From positions 28,424,433 through 28,488,432 of the forward strand of contig NC_056766.1 of assembly GCF_018687715.1 (NCBI RefSeq): a stretch of 64,000 bases of DNA, written 5' to 3'. How positions within the stretch are numbered: position 1 is the first letter of the stretch; each line of letters begins with the position of its first letter. Below the pieces are notes generated by a model that did no database searches, was not told the origin of the DNA, and worked only from the letters and a program-made list of their open reading frames with translations. Of this stretch, positions 11,630 to 24,499 are shown in pieces. Both the position numbers and the translations under genes were made by a program. This stretch comes from Carya illinoinensis (lineage: Eukaryota > Streptophyta > Magnoliopsida > Fagales > Juglandaceae).

Positions 11630-12503
11630 GAGGATGAATTGAGTTGTATAAAAAAAAATAACAATTATAAATCAAATATACAATATAAAATATAAATAAA
11701 ATACGAAATAGCAATAAATATAAAGAGTAAGGGTAAGAGAGAAGCAAACTCAGTATGTTAACGAGATTCGGTCCCATTGCCTACGTCCTCGCCTCAAGCT
11801 ATCCCTTGAGGATCTCCAAATTCACTATTTAACCTCCTTCAAATAGAGATAGAAACCTATTACACCTTTGAACAATAGCGCTACAAAGGATCCGTGTAGA
11901 ATACCCTCTACACTTGCAATTACCTTACACGTGGTGATTCAACTATTCCCTGTGTAGAACACTTTATACACGCACAAGGATTATACACACCATTTTACTG
12001 ATACAAGAGCTGATAGTGGGTATGTTATCAGAAAATACTCCTTAATGAGTGAAATAAGAACAATACAGCGTAAACTATATCTTTCAAAATGAAAAATGGT
12101 TAAGACTCAATGTTTAGAGAAGAGAGAATGAAAGTTTTGAATGAATGTTGTATGCTCTTGGTGTTGTAAATATGAAACTCTCAAATGACCTATTTATAAG
12201 CATATTAGATTTCATATTTAAATTTAAAAAGATTCACATGTCAAAAACAACATCATTTACTTTTTCAAAAAATTCAAATAAAAGGTTTTTCTTTTTCAAT
12301 TGTCAAAGACAACATCATTAATTTTTCGAAAATTTCAAATCTAATATTTTACTTTTAACATATGACAAAAATGAGCAACTTTACTTTTCAAAAATTCAAA
12401 CCTAATCTTTTTAATTTTTGCATATGACAAAAGGAATACACTTTACTTTTCAAATATTTCAAAAAAAAATATTTACCTTTTGCATAAGTCAAAAAAAGTA
12501 TCA
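11630..12503 (-). repeat. SIRE-like LTR, downstream part (split by CACTA)
   Basis: This stretch is similar, in inverted orientation, to 31412-31946, which carries the LTR 3' end. Shared blocks include 'tgaggcgagaacgtaggca'-like sequence, 'gtgtagaa...ttctacac' stretches and an AT-rich tail. It ends at the TCA target site of the CACTA element and resumes at 25815. Joined, the LTR spans about 1.3 kb, a normal size for SIRE elements. The true LTR terminus is missing at 11630, where protease sequence is fused on. Confidence 0.8.
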
Positions 12504-12524
12504 CACTACAAAAAAAAGTAGATT

Positions 12525-13515
12525 TGCCGGCGTTGGTTATACGCCGGCAACTATCCCAAAAAATGCCGCTAATTAATTCGCGGCGTTTTTCTAACGGCAC
12601 AACTGTCCGCCGGTAATGGAGGGTCGCTATTTTCATTGTTCCGGCGTTTACGCAAACGCCGGTATTTGTAAATCTCATTAGTGGCGTTTGGATCAATTTA
12701 GCGGCATTTCATGAAACGCCGCCACAATATCTACATTAACAGCGTTTCTCGAAACGCCGCTAATTTATCGTTGCCATCCTTGACATATACTAGTGGCGTT
12801 ACCATATACGCCGCGGCTACTACATTGCCGACGTATCATATAAATTAGCGACATTTATTTAAATGCCACTAATAGTACATTGGCGGCAGCACATTGAATT
12901 TATTAACGGCATTTATATGACCGCCACCAACTTTTAAAATAGCGGCGTTACAATAAATGCTGCTACTAGTAATGTGCCGACGCATCATATAAATTGGCGA
13001 CATTTATTTAAATGTCACTAATAATATGTTGGCGGCGGCACATTGAATACTTTAATGGCGTTTATCTTAACGCCACCAATGACCTAATTTAATGGCGGTT
13101 ATCTAAACGCTGCTACAAGTAAACTGCCAGTTCGTCATATAATTTGGCGGCGTTTCTTTAAATGCCACTAATAGTACATTGGCAAATTTTGTAACTGCGT
13201 TTATATAAACGACGCCAATTATAAAAATAGCGGCGTTTGCATAAACGCCACCACATTACGTTGCCAACACATCATATAAATTAGAGGCATTTATTTGAAT
13301 GCCACTAATAGTACGTTGGCGACACATTGAATTTATTAATGACGTTTATCTAAACACCACCATCAGTTTGTTTTTCCTGTATTACGGCTTATTGTAAACG
13401 CCGCCACTAATTCGCTGCCGGCATATTTTTTAAATTAATGACATTAATATAAACGCCGCTACAAATACATTGCCGGCGCATTGCATTAATTAACGGCATT
13501 TAGAACGTACCAATA
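12525..13515. repeat. CACTA left subterminal repeat array
   Basis: About 1 kb of imperfect units with 'ggcggcgtt', 'taaacgcc(g/a)cc' and 'aatgccactaatagta', spaced tens of bases apart in both orientations. In CACTA elements such motifs are binding sites for the TNPA-type protein. The units diverge from each other and no fixed period was established. Confidence 0.88.
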
Positions 13516-13654
13516 ATATGATAATATCTCACAATAAAAAATATATATAACATATCAATTAATAATAAATATGATATAATGAGTCATTATTCATCTAATA
13601 AAAAAAATTACAAATCAAAGCACGTGAAAGTTCTTCATGGATAATTTTTCTTCT

Positions 13655-14573
13655 TCACATCGTGTTTGTCATTAGCTTTAGGACCATTTCTTTCATGGGT
13701 AGTTCTTCTTCACACTTATCCAATGGTTCTTTGAAATTGTTATGCAAACGTTGAGCCTGGAAAAGACAAAAAAAGCTATACTAAATTAATAGAGAGTAAT
13801 ATAAACACAATGTGAAGAACTAAAGGTCATAAAAGGCTGAGGAGAAACTGTGGTAAAAAACCATGGAAATGACAGCAGACATCTCATTTGTCCAGTCAGC
13901 CTTGAAAAAGAGAGGAAAAAACAAAAACCATATGCATACTTATACAAACATTCCAGGATATACATTGGAAATAAAAAGAAAACTATTACAATTTATATTA
14001 TTTTCTTTCTTTCTTTTCCCTTTTCAATTAAATTGCATCTCTGTATTCTATTACTTTTGAGATATATTAACAAATAAAAGAAGTTGGCACATGCGCTTTT
14101 GCTTGTTTGTCTCTGAATTGGGTTGTAGAATGCTTGCAAGGCTACTTCTCTCCTTTGTATGTCATAGAACCAATTCAAAAACAAAAGGCCAATAGAATTT
14201 ATATGTTTGATTGATGACAAACCTCCAATTATGAATACGTGTTACAGCATCCTTTGTAGTCTTGTAGAGTTGCACCTTTCCTCTTTTAGCACAACCCACC
14301 CTGCCAAGTCGCATAATTCTCAAACCAAATCGATTTCTCCTTCTTGTACTCGCTCCCTTATTGACTTGTAATGTATTATGCATAGATCGTCAGGCTTCAT
14401 CTCCAAGAGTTCATCACTGCCAAAAATGAGATCCGGTTCTGTTAAGAAGATAATGAAATATTTTAAAAGCCCAAACTAGAAAATTGCACGAATGATGGAT
14501 TACCTGCCATCAAGTTGGAAAGGACCAAGAAATCTCCTGCTTTTGCAGACAACGAATGGGTCCAAATGTGGCT
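13655..14573 (-). pseudogene. unrecognised spliced reading frame inside the CACTA (possible captured gene)
   Basis: Three minus-strand exons are suggested by splice signals and frame. Exon 14573-14504 follows 'ctttcaccag' and reads PHLDPFVVCKSRRFLGPFQ. After a GT-AG intron of 87 bp, exon 14416-14320 continues in frame (GSDELLEMKPDDLCIIHY) to a stop at 14320-14322. A further exon 13756-13655 follows 'tcttttccag' and encodes QRLHNNFKEPLDKCEEEL, with a stop at 13655-13657. Two short similar blocks (near 14955-14990 and 14725-14755) encode variants of AAGKSKKK. I do not recognise the protein. It may be transduplicated host exons or a lineage-specific CACTA gene; whether the pieces form one transcript is unknown. 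Confidence 0.35.
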
Positions 14574-15227
14574 CTGGTGAAAGGATTACGCAAGTAATTT
14601 GGTGAAAGTCTCCAATAAATATTTTGCATTATAGCTATTCTTAATATAATAAAAGACTACGTCTACTTAAGGAATATACAACGATGAGCGTGATTTACGT
14701 GCTTCTTGGTGATCTCGTGCTTCTTCTTCTTTGACTTCCCAGCAGCTTCTCATATAAATATGGCAACAACTAAATTATCATGACTGTAACCAATGACAAT
14801 TCTCAACGCTAGAAAATCAAACCAAAGACCAGAGTGCAGATTAACAGGACAAGTAGCTAGCATGAAGAGATATCTAACCCGATCATATATATAAGATAGA
14901 CTTTAGGAATCAAACATTACCCGATAGCAATCGCCAATCAAGCAAGATAGACCCATTCTTCTTCTTTGACTTCCCAGCGGCTTTAACCTACAATAGAGAT
15001 TCACTTAAAATAATTACAGGCTATAGAAAAATAATTGCAAAATAGAGGCCACGGTAAGCATAGCAAAACAGATTTACATTGGACTGGATTGCTCTGTTTT
15101 TTGCACAGCAAAACAGAGTTATGTTGCCGGTTTTACGTTGGTTGGGAGGGATGGATGAGTTGCAGCGGGTTAGGGTTAATTAGCAGTGAGAGGGAAATTC
15201 AAGTTTTCTGAAAATTTGACAAAAGTT

Positions 15228-15495
15228 TGAAGTTGGCGCTCAATTTTGGAGGGTTCGGCTTAGGTCCAGTTATTTTATAATAGGAAATCTCCTGTGAAAT
15301 AAACCGACGTCGTGTAGAGATTATCAAATCGATGTCGCGTAGATATATTACTTGGCACAAGAATGCAAAAAGTTTGGATGTACTGACCACTAACAAAAAT
15401 ATATCTATTGGAGGGTTCGGCTTAGGTCCAGTAATTTTCAGTACATCCAAACTTTGGCGCTCAATTTTGGAGGGTTCGGCTTAGGTCCAGTTTTA
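15228..15495. repeat. three copies of a 30-40 bp motif
   Basis: The motif 'ggagggttcggcttaggtcc' occurs near 15249, 15410 and 15468; the first and third also share the preceding 'ggcgctcaatttt'. Between them, 'gtttggatgtact' and its reverse complement form a small inverted pair (about 15371 and 15439). The array is in the CACTA interior and does not code. Confidence 0.8.
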
Positions 15496-15499
15496 GACT

Positions 15500-17888
15500 T
15501 TGAACAAAAATCCCACCAACAAAATTACCCCAAAGAAGAAATATATGTTTTTTTTTATATATTTATATATAACTCACTATTATATGAGCGTAATTATAAA
15601 AATATTGATATTTTAATAATTTCACAGGATATTTTCAGTTATTAAAATTATATACTTACGTTTGTACTATTGTCTCAAATTTTCAAGACAAATAAGTAAT
15701 ATTGTAATCAATCTAGTTCGAGTTAAGTGGTGTCTAGCCAAACTTGGCTCGACTATTAAAAAGATCAAATTCAAGCTCAACTCGAAGTCAAATAAAGCTT
15801 TTTTTAATGTTCAAACTCAACTTGAATAAAATATTTTCATGTTCAAATTCAACTTGAGATGGATTAAAAATTAAGCGGAGTGATAGATTTGACTAGTTTA
15901 TCAATTCTTCTTTTTTTTTAAAAAAATGAGTTTAATAAATAAAAAATAAAGAAAAATAAAATAACATATATATATGAGAATATTTTAGTCACATTAATAT
16001 AAAGGTAGATAAATATTTGTTTCTTGCAATCACAATATTTTACAAAACAGAATTAAATGTCAACAACACTATATGACTATTTGGCTAATCTTATACAACT
16101 CTAATCAATTATACTTATATAAAATAACAATATTTTATAATAATTTATAATTATGCTCATTAATAATGAATTATATATATACATGTATATATTCCTTAAC
16201 GGATCGGAGTCGATTCTCGAAAAATAAAATTTTAAAATCCAGGAGTTATCTCCACCGTTTGTTGACAAGAATATACAAGTCAATGCTGTGTAATTAGAAT
16301 AGGAGATGTCCTGTTAATGATAAACTGGAGGTAATTAGCCGAACCCATATATATGTACACATGATGCCCCACGTTTATTAGACTTAATACCAACCGAACT
16401 ACTCGTGGTCAAGTTTATGTATCTTTTGAATGTGAATTATAATTAGTTTAAGAGATAAGTCGATATATAAGGCAATTTTTAATATATTGAATGTGAATTA
16501 ATTAAAAAAATGATACTTCAAAGTGAGAAAACGTGTTTTTACCACGTTTATTATTATTATAAGACTAATCCTCGCCATATTATTATTAAAATATGACATT
16601 ACAATTTGCGTGGGTAATATAAAATAGAAATTATTCATCATCATGATCGGAAGATTCACAAAATAAACTCAACAAGTGATCAACAAATATATATTAAACT
16701 GGATTAAAGAGTTAATTAAAGTGTCATTCAGTTCTTCTTTCTTTTTCGGAAAATACCCTTTCGATTGTGAAGAAATCTGGAATCCTATCCAAAAGAGACG
16801 TGAGACAGCAATATGTTCACCCATCAAAATGTTTAGGTTGTGTTCTTTCCAACATATGTATAATATGGCCAAATGTGTATAATGTTGTAACTATAATTCC
16901 TATACTTCAATCGAAAGCATTGGCATTTAGATCAGAGCTTTATTTCTGTTCTTCCACGTAATTATAATTTTCTTCATTTCAATTATAAAAATCTTGTACG
17001 TAGTTTTGGTAATGTGTTTGTGGTTTTCTCAACTCATGCATGCGCGCCTTTCTAGTTTTATTACTAATAAATTCATAAACATTATTACATTTTGGAGAAT
17101 ATTATTTAAGAGCTTGTAATAATTAAGTTATGATTATTAATTAATTATAAATTTCTGAGGCTTTGCATTTACGTTTTTTTTTTTTGTCAAAAAATAAGAA
17201 GAGCAAGGACTAGGAGAAAGAAAAAACAAGGTGTCCAAACAAAGTTTGACGATCAAGTAAAAGTTATGTTTTTCCTTCCAAACATTAAGCAAATAGCCTA
17301 TGGAATTCAAGTTAATGTCAAACATATAAACTCCTGATTGGAAGACTTGTCAGCCATCTGGTATGAGTATCATTAAGTTGATCAGATGGTCAAATTTTCT
17401 TGTAAAGTGACTTTATACCAGGGGTGCTACCCGCATGATGCGGGGCGGGGGCATGATCCCCTCCCTGCTACTAGGGGGTATTGGGGTTGAAACCACACCC
17501 CACCCCGTGCGCCCCCCGCTCAACCCAAATTATAATATAATTTAAATTATGAATTAAAATTTATACATTTAAAAAAATATAAACTTATATATGATGCACA
17601 CTTCGATTGTCCATTCTTACAGCCTCATATTCGTTATAATACAAACGGCAAACCCATAATAATACCATACATGCAGTACTTTTCGATCAAAGCAGTCAAA
17701 AGACTTGAAAAATTACTTAATCGTACATAAAAAGATCCTAAAAACAAACATAGTCTAATAAAGATTTTATTTTTTCTTTAGTATTTTCTTTTGTTAAAAT
17801 ACTGCATGGCATTCCTAAAAAGGGTTTCTCAGTAGTATAATAAAATCGTTATTAGACTATGACGTGAATTAGCAATTTTACCTATGAC
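15500..17888. other. CACTA interior without recognisable genes
   Basis: Very AT-rich DNA. At 15710-15850 lies a patch with 'cgagtt', 'ggctcgac' and 'caactcgaa' motifs typical of degenerate small hAT-like elements. At 17420-17520 a GC-rich patch starts 'caggggtgctacccgc', resembling one end of a hAT-type MITE, but I found no matching second end. The short ORFs look random. Confidence 0.4.
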
Positions 17889-18219
17889 GTGAATTAGCAA
17901 TTTTGAATTTAGCAGTTTTTATTAGACTATAATACACTACCGTACGTAAGATTCTCTGACTCAGTCTTTTATTAGACTATGGCATGAATTAGCAATTAGC
18001 AATTAGCAATCTTTATTAAACAAATATGTTAAAGTACTGCATGAAGTGAATTAGCAATTTTGAATTTAGCAGTTTTTATTAGACTATAATACACTACCGT
18101 ACGTAAGATTCTCTGACTCAGTCTTTTATTAGACTATGGCATGAATTAGCAATTAGCAATTAGCAATCTTTATCAAACAAATATGTTAAAGTACTGCATG
18201 AAGTGAATTAGCAATTTTG
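17889..18219. repeat. 157 bp tandem repeat, about 2.1 copies, nearly identical
   Basis: Units start at 17889 and 18046, with a partial third at 18203; the spacing is exactly 157 bp both times. I see one base difference between the full copies (near 18017 versus 18174). Within each unit 'aattagc' is itself repeated. The array ends about 320 bp before the transposase start codon. Confidence 0.95.
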
Positions 18220-18537
18220 AAATAAAATAATAAAAAAAACTTCAAAATATTACTACCGGTGTCATGAATCATGGGCTGCTGGCCTTATTCATATAAAATA
18301 TAAATTCTTGTGGTTAAAATTTAATGTTAAAATATTGGTTGTATCACTGTAAGCATTATTGGCTTGTTTATTCTTGTGGTTGTTTATATGCAAATTTATG
18401 CTTATGATTATATGCAAATTTAAGCTTTATTTTGCTTTACTTATACAACTAAATTATTTTCCATACTATGTTTTAAGTTATTGATGATCTTGCATTCTCA
18501 TAGATTTCTGTTTCCATATTAATATTATAGTTAAGCT

Positions 18538-21500
18538 ATGGACAAAAATTGGATGAAAAGACCTCGACATACAAAAGAGTATGTCGATGGTGTCAATGAG
18601 TTTTTGAAGTTTGCGTGCGAGAATTGTGATACAAATTCGTCGATTTGTTGCCCATGTAGAAAATGTGGATTACGTAAGATGTTCATCCCCAACATGGTAT
18701 ATGATCATTTGATTAGTTATGGAATTTCTCAAGGTTACACCATTTGGCATGCTCATGGGGAGAGAATAGGGGGGGCATCTTACCATGCTACTGATGCCCA
18801 AAATAATAATGAGCAAATAAATGAAGGCTCTAGTGGGATGACAACTATGTTACATGACGTTTTCCCCATGTTTGATCCTGAAATAGTGGAGGGTGGGCCT
18901 GAAATAGGTGTGGATGTTGGAGAGGCTGGAGTGCAAAATGAAAATCGACAAGGTTCTAGTGAAAGAGTTAATAAATTTTACAATATGTTGAAAGACGCTG
19001 ATGAGCCATTATATGAAGGGTGCACAAAACATACTAAGTTTAGTGCTATCGTACGTCTCTGGAATATGAAGTGTTTGAGTGGATTGAGTAATAGCATATT
19101 CACATATCTGCTTGAATTTGTGAATGAGTTGCTCCCACCAGGAGCATCATTGCCTAAAAATGCGTATGAGGCGAAGAAGTATATGAATGAGTTAGGTCTT
19201 GGATACGAGAAGATCTTAGTATGTCCCAATGGTTGTATGTTATTTTGGAAGGACAATGAGAATCTGGAAACATGTGTGGTATGCGGAGCGTCAAAGTGGA
19301 AGCAAAAAGAGTCTATTGATGATAGGTCTAAAAAAGGTAAAAGAAGTCCAGCGAAAATATTAAGGTGGTTTCCTTTGAAAACAAGGTTGCAAAGGCTTTT
19401 TATGTCATCGAAGACTTCTTCACAAATGAAATGGCATGCTATGGGTCGCACAAATGATGGGGTATTAAGGCATCCAGCAGATGGCATGGCCTGGAAGACA
19501 TTTGATACACAACATGATGATTTTGCCTATGAGCCCCGCAATGTTAGGCTTGGTTTATCTGCAGATGACTTTAATCCTTTTGGGAACATGAGCATTTCTT
19601 ATAGTACTTGGCCAGTTATGTTGGTACCTTACAATTTACCTCCTTGGATGTGCATGAAACGATCAAGTTTCATGCTATCATTGATTATACCGGGACCATC
19701 ATCACCTTCAATGAATATAGATGTATACTTAGAGCCTTTAATATCAGAATTAAAGGAATTATGGGAGGTTGGAGCACCTACCTATGATATTTGCTCTAGA
19801 GAGATCTTTACAATGCGCGTAGCTTTAATGTGGACAATAAATGATTTTCCTGCGTATGGTGATTTGTCTGGGTGGAGTACGAAAGGTCGTTTAGCATGTC
19901 CTATTTGTATGGGTAACACACGATCTAGATGGCTGAAACATGGAAAAAAGTTTTCCTATATGGGGCATAGACGATTCTTGCCAAGTAATCATAGGTGGAG
20001 AATGATGGCAAAAACATTTGATGGTACACGAGAAATTGATCCTTCACCTACTATGCCAACACCCGATGAAATCTTGGAACAATTAGATGATTTAAATTGC
20101 AATGATAGAACAGATCGCAAAAGAAAAAGAGTTGTGGGGTCGACTAGTGTTAAGGAACACTCATGGAAGAAATGTAGTATTTTCTTTAGTTTACCTTACT
20201 GGAAAGATAATTTATTGCGTCATAATCTTGATGTGATGCACATTGAAAAAAATGTGGTGGATAATATTGTTGGCACACTGTTAAATATTGATACAAAATC
20301 AAAAGATGGCATAAAGGCACGCCTTGACTTACAAGAGATGGGTTTGAGACCACAACTTCATCCGGTTATAACAGATGCAAACAAAACATATTTGCCTCCT
20401 GCTATTTTCACAATGAGTAACAAAGAAAAAGAAGACTTGTTGAAGGTTATACAAAATGTAAAAGTATCGGACGGTTATTCTTCAAATGTTTCACGTTGTG
20501 TCAAGCTTCAACACCGTACTATAGTGGGCATGAAGAGTCATGACTGCCATATACTGATGCAACAGCTCCTGCCAATTGCATTGCGTGGGTCATTACCTAA
20601 GAAGGTAATAGAACCATTAATCGAGCTATCTGGATTCTTCAGGGGAATTTGTTCCAAAACGTTGCGGCTTGAAGATTTGGACCGATTGGAATCTAGAATA
20701 CCTTACATATTGTGCCAATTAGAAATGATATTTCCGCCATCATTTTTCACGGTTATGGTTCACTTGACTATACATTTAGTTGTAGAATGTAAGCTTGGAG
20801 GACCTGTTCATTATCGATGGATGTATCCCGTTGAAAGGTATGCTATAGTTATTGAATTAGAAACACATAAATCTATTAAAGTAAGAACATATTTTTTAAA
20901 AAATAATAAAAGTCATCTAATGATTTATGTGGTAGGTACCTACACCGACTTAAGTTTCACATGCGTAACAAAGCTGCGCCAGAAGGTTCCATTGCTGAAG
21001 GATATTTGCTGGAGGAGTTATTGACGTTTTGTTCTCGTTATTTAGAATCCGCTCGAACTGTTTTCAATAGACCATCAAGAAACCCGGATGATTCTAAAGG
21101 GAAAGTTGTTGACGTTCGCCTTGATTTTACATCGTGGACCCAAGCACATCGCTATATTCTCTTCAACTCTGACGATTTCACTCCATTTCGCATGTGAGTT
21201 GCAATGCTTGATACGTACGAATTAAATTATATTTAATTTATATTTGTATAATTGTAACAGACATTTGTGATGTCATGAACATATAATAGGATGCACTTGG
21301 AAATAATGAGGAATACAGTTGATGGGAATCATTTATCGAATGATGAACTACAAAAGAGGCACGAAGACCAATTTTGTAATTGGTTCCAAGACTATGTATG
21401 GATTACACCCCATTCAATATTGTATCACAATATTAATTTATTATGCCTCTATAGCTAGTTTCTGTCATTTATATCAATGCTAATAATCCAACCTTTCAGG

Positions 21501-22138
21501 TAATGAAAATGGATGACAATGGAAGAAGCAAATTGGGCCATAAAGTCGTAATGCATTCTAAAGGTCCCATGCGAGTTGCCAAAGAATTTAAACGAATTGT
21601 CATCAATGGCACAAAATATCGTACTAGGAATCACGAAAATGGGAAGAAAACTCAGAATTGTGGTGTTAGTGTGTGTACTGATCAAGATGGCCCTGTTTGG
21701 TATGGCCAATTAACACGCATAATTGAGGTTATGTATTATGATGGGTCCCGATATGTGTTATTCAAATGTAATTGGGCAGACGTTGCTCGGGGTAGAGGTT
21801 TCAAGGAGGATGAGTTTGGCTTTACTATTGTAAATTTTTCTCATCTAGTACACACTGGTAGTCGGATAACTGATGATCCCTTTGTTTTATCTTCCCAAGT
21901 ATCTCAAGTATATTATGTGGCAGATGAAAGATGTCCAAATTGGGTCGTCGTCGTTAAGACAAAACCAAGAGACGTGTATGACACTGGTGAAGAGGAAGTG
22001 ACTGACGACGATGAGGATGAATATTTAGTCAATGAATATTGTATTAACACTTCTAATGATGAAGCTATTGAACCTGGTATTGACGATGTTGTGTGGACGC
22101 GAAATGACATAGATGGAATGACAATCGAAACTCGCTAA
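18538..22138 (+). CDS. CACTA transposase (TNPD type), four exons, intact
   Basis: The product catalyses excision and insertion of the element. Exons 18538-20837, 20936-21193, 21290-21395 and 21500-22138 join in frame to 1100 codons plus stop, all with GT-AG introns and no internal stops. The N-terminus (MDKNWMKRPRHTKEY, with Cys residues to about residue 45) matches the plant transposase-associated domain. The core around residues 330-600 is of Transposase_21 type, with WSTKGRLACPICMG (about 445-458) and LDVMHIEKNV (about 564-573). A DUF4218-like region follows (about 660-800, IELSGFFRGICSK and WMYPVERY), then a DUF4216-like region (about 960-1010, VWYGQLTRIIEV). The start ATG is the first in frame with the conserved N-terminus. 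Activity is unproven. Confidence 0.93.
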
Positions 22139-22509
22139 TAGTGTTGAGGTTTCATTTATATTTCTATAGGCTTGTTTACATCAATTTTCTTTTATATAGG
22201 CCTGTTTAGTGGTACTGTTTTTGCTATAGCGTTTTGTTGGTACTTGGGTTTTTTAATTTTATTCTATATTTTTGTAAAATCCAAGTACTTTGATTGTTAC
22301 TACGGTATTCCTCCGCCACAAGTGAGGGTTTATTAATAAATTTGGGCGGAGGTCACTAATGGACATGTGACTACTCTCTCTTTAATTTTAAAAAAAAAAA
22401 ACATGATATCTCTTATCACATAAATCTATCTCATATCGTGCTCAAAATATTATTATTTCTATTGATTTACATATATGCAATTTTTTATGTCATTTTTTTT
22501 ATAGGTACA

Positions 22510-24499
22510 ATGGGTCCAAAAAAGAAGGCAAAGACTACCATACCACACTTGCGAAGACAATCTACAAGACTACAAGCTGTCCATAATGAGACACAATCTG
22601 ATAGGGTGGCCCATTCATTACCCTCTGTCGATGAGCCACTCCTTTCCGTTAATAGGATGGTGGAGTCATCACCTTCTATAGATTGTCCTTCACAGCCATC
22701 ATTATCTTCACAACAAGAGACCCAACCTTCTACATCTAGCCAAATGGGAGGACAACTATCCACACATATGGAGATGAGCAGAGAGACCGAGCCATGCACA
22801 TCTGTACCAATAGCAACTAGTTCAGAAGCAGAAAATGTCGACTCGTGTTCCGACATTGGAGATCGCTTTGTCGTTGTCGTAGGTATGTTTCTGTTTTTCT
22901 TACTTATTATTTATTTAACTATGAATGAAGATTTATAAAATACTAACAATGTAATTAAATCCATTTTTGCATATAGTAATGGTGATCGAGTAAAGAGACC
23001 ATTGCACTCGATTCCTGACATTTGGCATCTTCCAGTAGGGGAGCGAATTGAAATAGAGCTCAATCTTCTTGGTCAACCTATAAAAAAGCAAGACTCAAAG
23101 GTGGTAAGGTTTGGTGGTCTGATAGCGAGAAGTAATAAGTTGGTTCCAATAATTTACAAAGATTGGAGGTCGGTGCCTAAAACCGTGAAGGAGGAAGCGT
23201 GGGGTCTTATAAATGTATGTTTTTTTTATAAAATCATATTAAAACATTATTATTAATTAATAGGTATATTTTGAAATTTGTTTTAAGAAAGCTACTCACA
23301 CACTTGTGTAAATTTATTTTGATTGTAGGGCAAGTTTAAAGTTCCTGATGACAAATTGGATGTATTCAAAAAATGGATACTAAAGGACTTGGGGAAGAAA
23401 TGGAAAGACTACAAGCATGAGCTGAAGAAGAAGTTACTTAATGAAAAAGACACATCTGCAGCACAAGTTGTGGCAAGGGCAAGTCCCGATATGGTGGACT
23501 TAGAGCAACTGGCAGAGTTGGCCAATCTTTAGTTCGATCCAGAATATATGGTAACAATGCGCACATTTTTGTTATAGATTTATAAAGTCAACTAACTAGT
23601 TATTTTCATAATTCTCATAATCTTTGTGATGTTGTAGTCAAAATGTAATAAAAACAAGGAGTGTCGTAAGAAGCAGGTGATTGTTCACAGCGGAGGATCG
23701 AAAAGTTTAGCAAGATATGCTCATGATGTGGTATTTATTTAATTAATATTTATTTATTGTTGAATATTTGTTAATTCTTTGTTTTCAATATATGTGTTTA
23801 ATCTAAAATATTGAAAGCAGAAAAAATCAACTGGGGTATTGCCAAGTCTAGCCCAGTTGTTTGTCAAGACCCATAAGAAAAAGGATGGCACACACTACAA
23901 TGATGAAACGAGAAAGAAAGTGGTATGTTTATTTTCAAATTTATTACTTTAATTTTAATGGATTTATAAGATGGAGAATAATGTGTATTTTTTATTGTCT
24001 ATTACAGGTTGAGATGGAGGAACTTTTAACACAGGACACAAATCCTATAGAAATGGGGTCTGGAGGAACCATGACTTGGAAATCAGATGATATTTATTCG
24101 AAAGTTATGGGCCTAGAACGGCCTGGACGTGTGCGCGGTTTGGGGTTTGGGCCAACCCCTACAAGGCAAACTTGTCAACATTCACTACCAACTTCAAACC
24201 AAGAAGATGGTATATCAAAGGAAGAGTTTGATAAAATGCGGAACGAATTAACTGCATTGCGGAACTTAGTAAACACATTCATGCATGCGCAGGTGAGCAC
24301 TCTACATATGTTTAGTTGATATCAGTCAACCTTATTTTGAAATTTTTGGCCTCTCATTTGAATTTATATTCAGGTTTCAGGACAAAATCAAAATGCGAAT
24401 GAAGAGGAAGAGAAAGATGAAGAAGAGGAAAATGCTGAAGAGGAAGAAGATCAAGAGGAAGATGAAGAAGAGGAAGAGAACGATGAGGACAATGATTGA
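22510..24499 (+). pseudogene. CACTA second protein (TNPA/Transposase_24 type), one nonsense codon
   Basis: Seven exons fit: 22510-22882, 22991-23214, 23329-23550, 23638-23730, 23821-23922, 24008-24292 and 24374-24499, totalling 475 codons including the stop. The start MGPKKKAKTTIPHLRR follows a likely 5'-UTR intron end (TTTTTTATAG). A Ser/Pro/Gln-rich N-terminal region precedes the conserved part (RPLHSIPDIWHLPVGERIE; YKDWRSVPKTVKEEAW; KKWKDYKHELKKK), which resembles the Ptta/En/Spm plant transposase family. The C-terminus is a run of Glu and Asp. An in-frame TAG at 23530-23532 (codon 267) interrupts exon 3, at a place where Trp would fit the family. The second exon's acceptor (after 22990) is the one that keeps frame and is less certain. 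TNPA-type proteins bind the subterminal repeats. Confidence 0.75.

Noticed and set aside
12525..13515. CRISPR-like spaced repeats
   Set aside because: Units are irregular in spacing, diverged and present in both orientations at CACTA ends; the genome is a plant.
17420..17520. GC-rich patch like a hAT-MITE terminus
   Set aside because: Only one end is visible, with no matching terminal repeat or target duplication.
18978..19487. 169-codon minus-strand ORF
   Set aside because: It is a shadow of the CACTA transposase exon.
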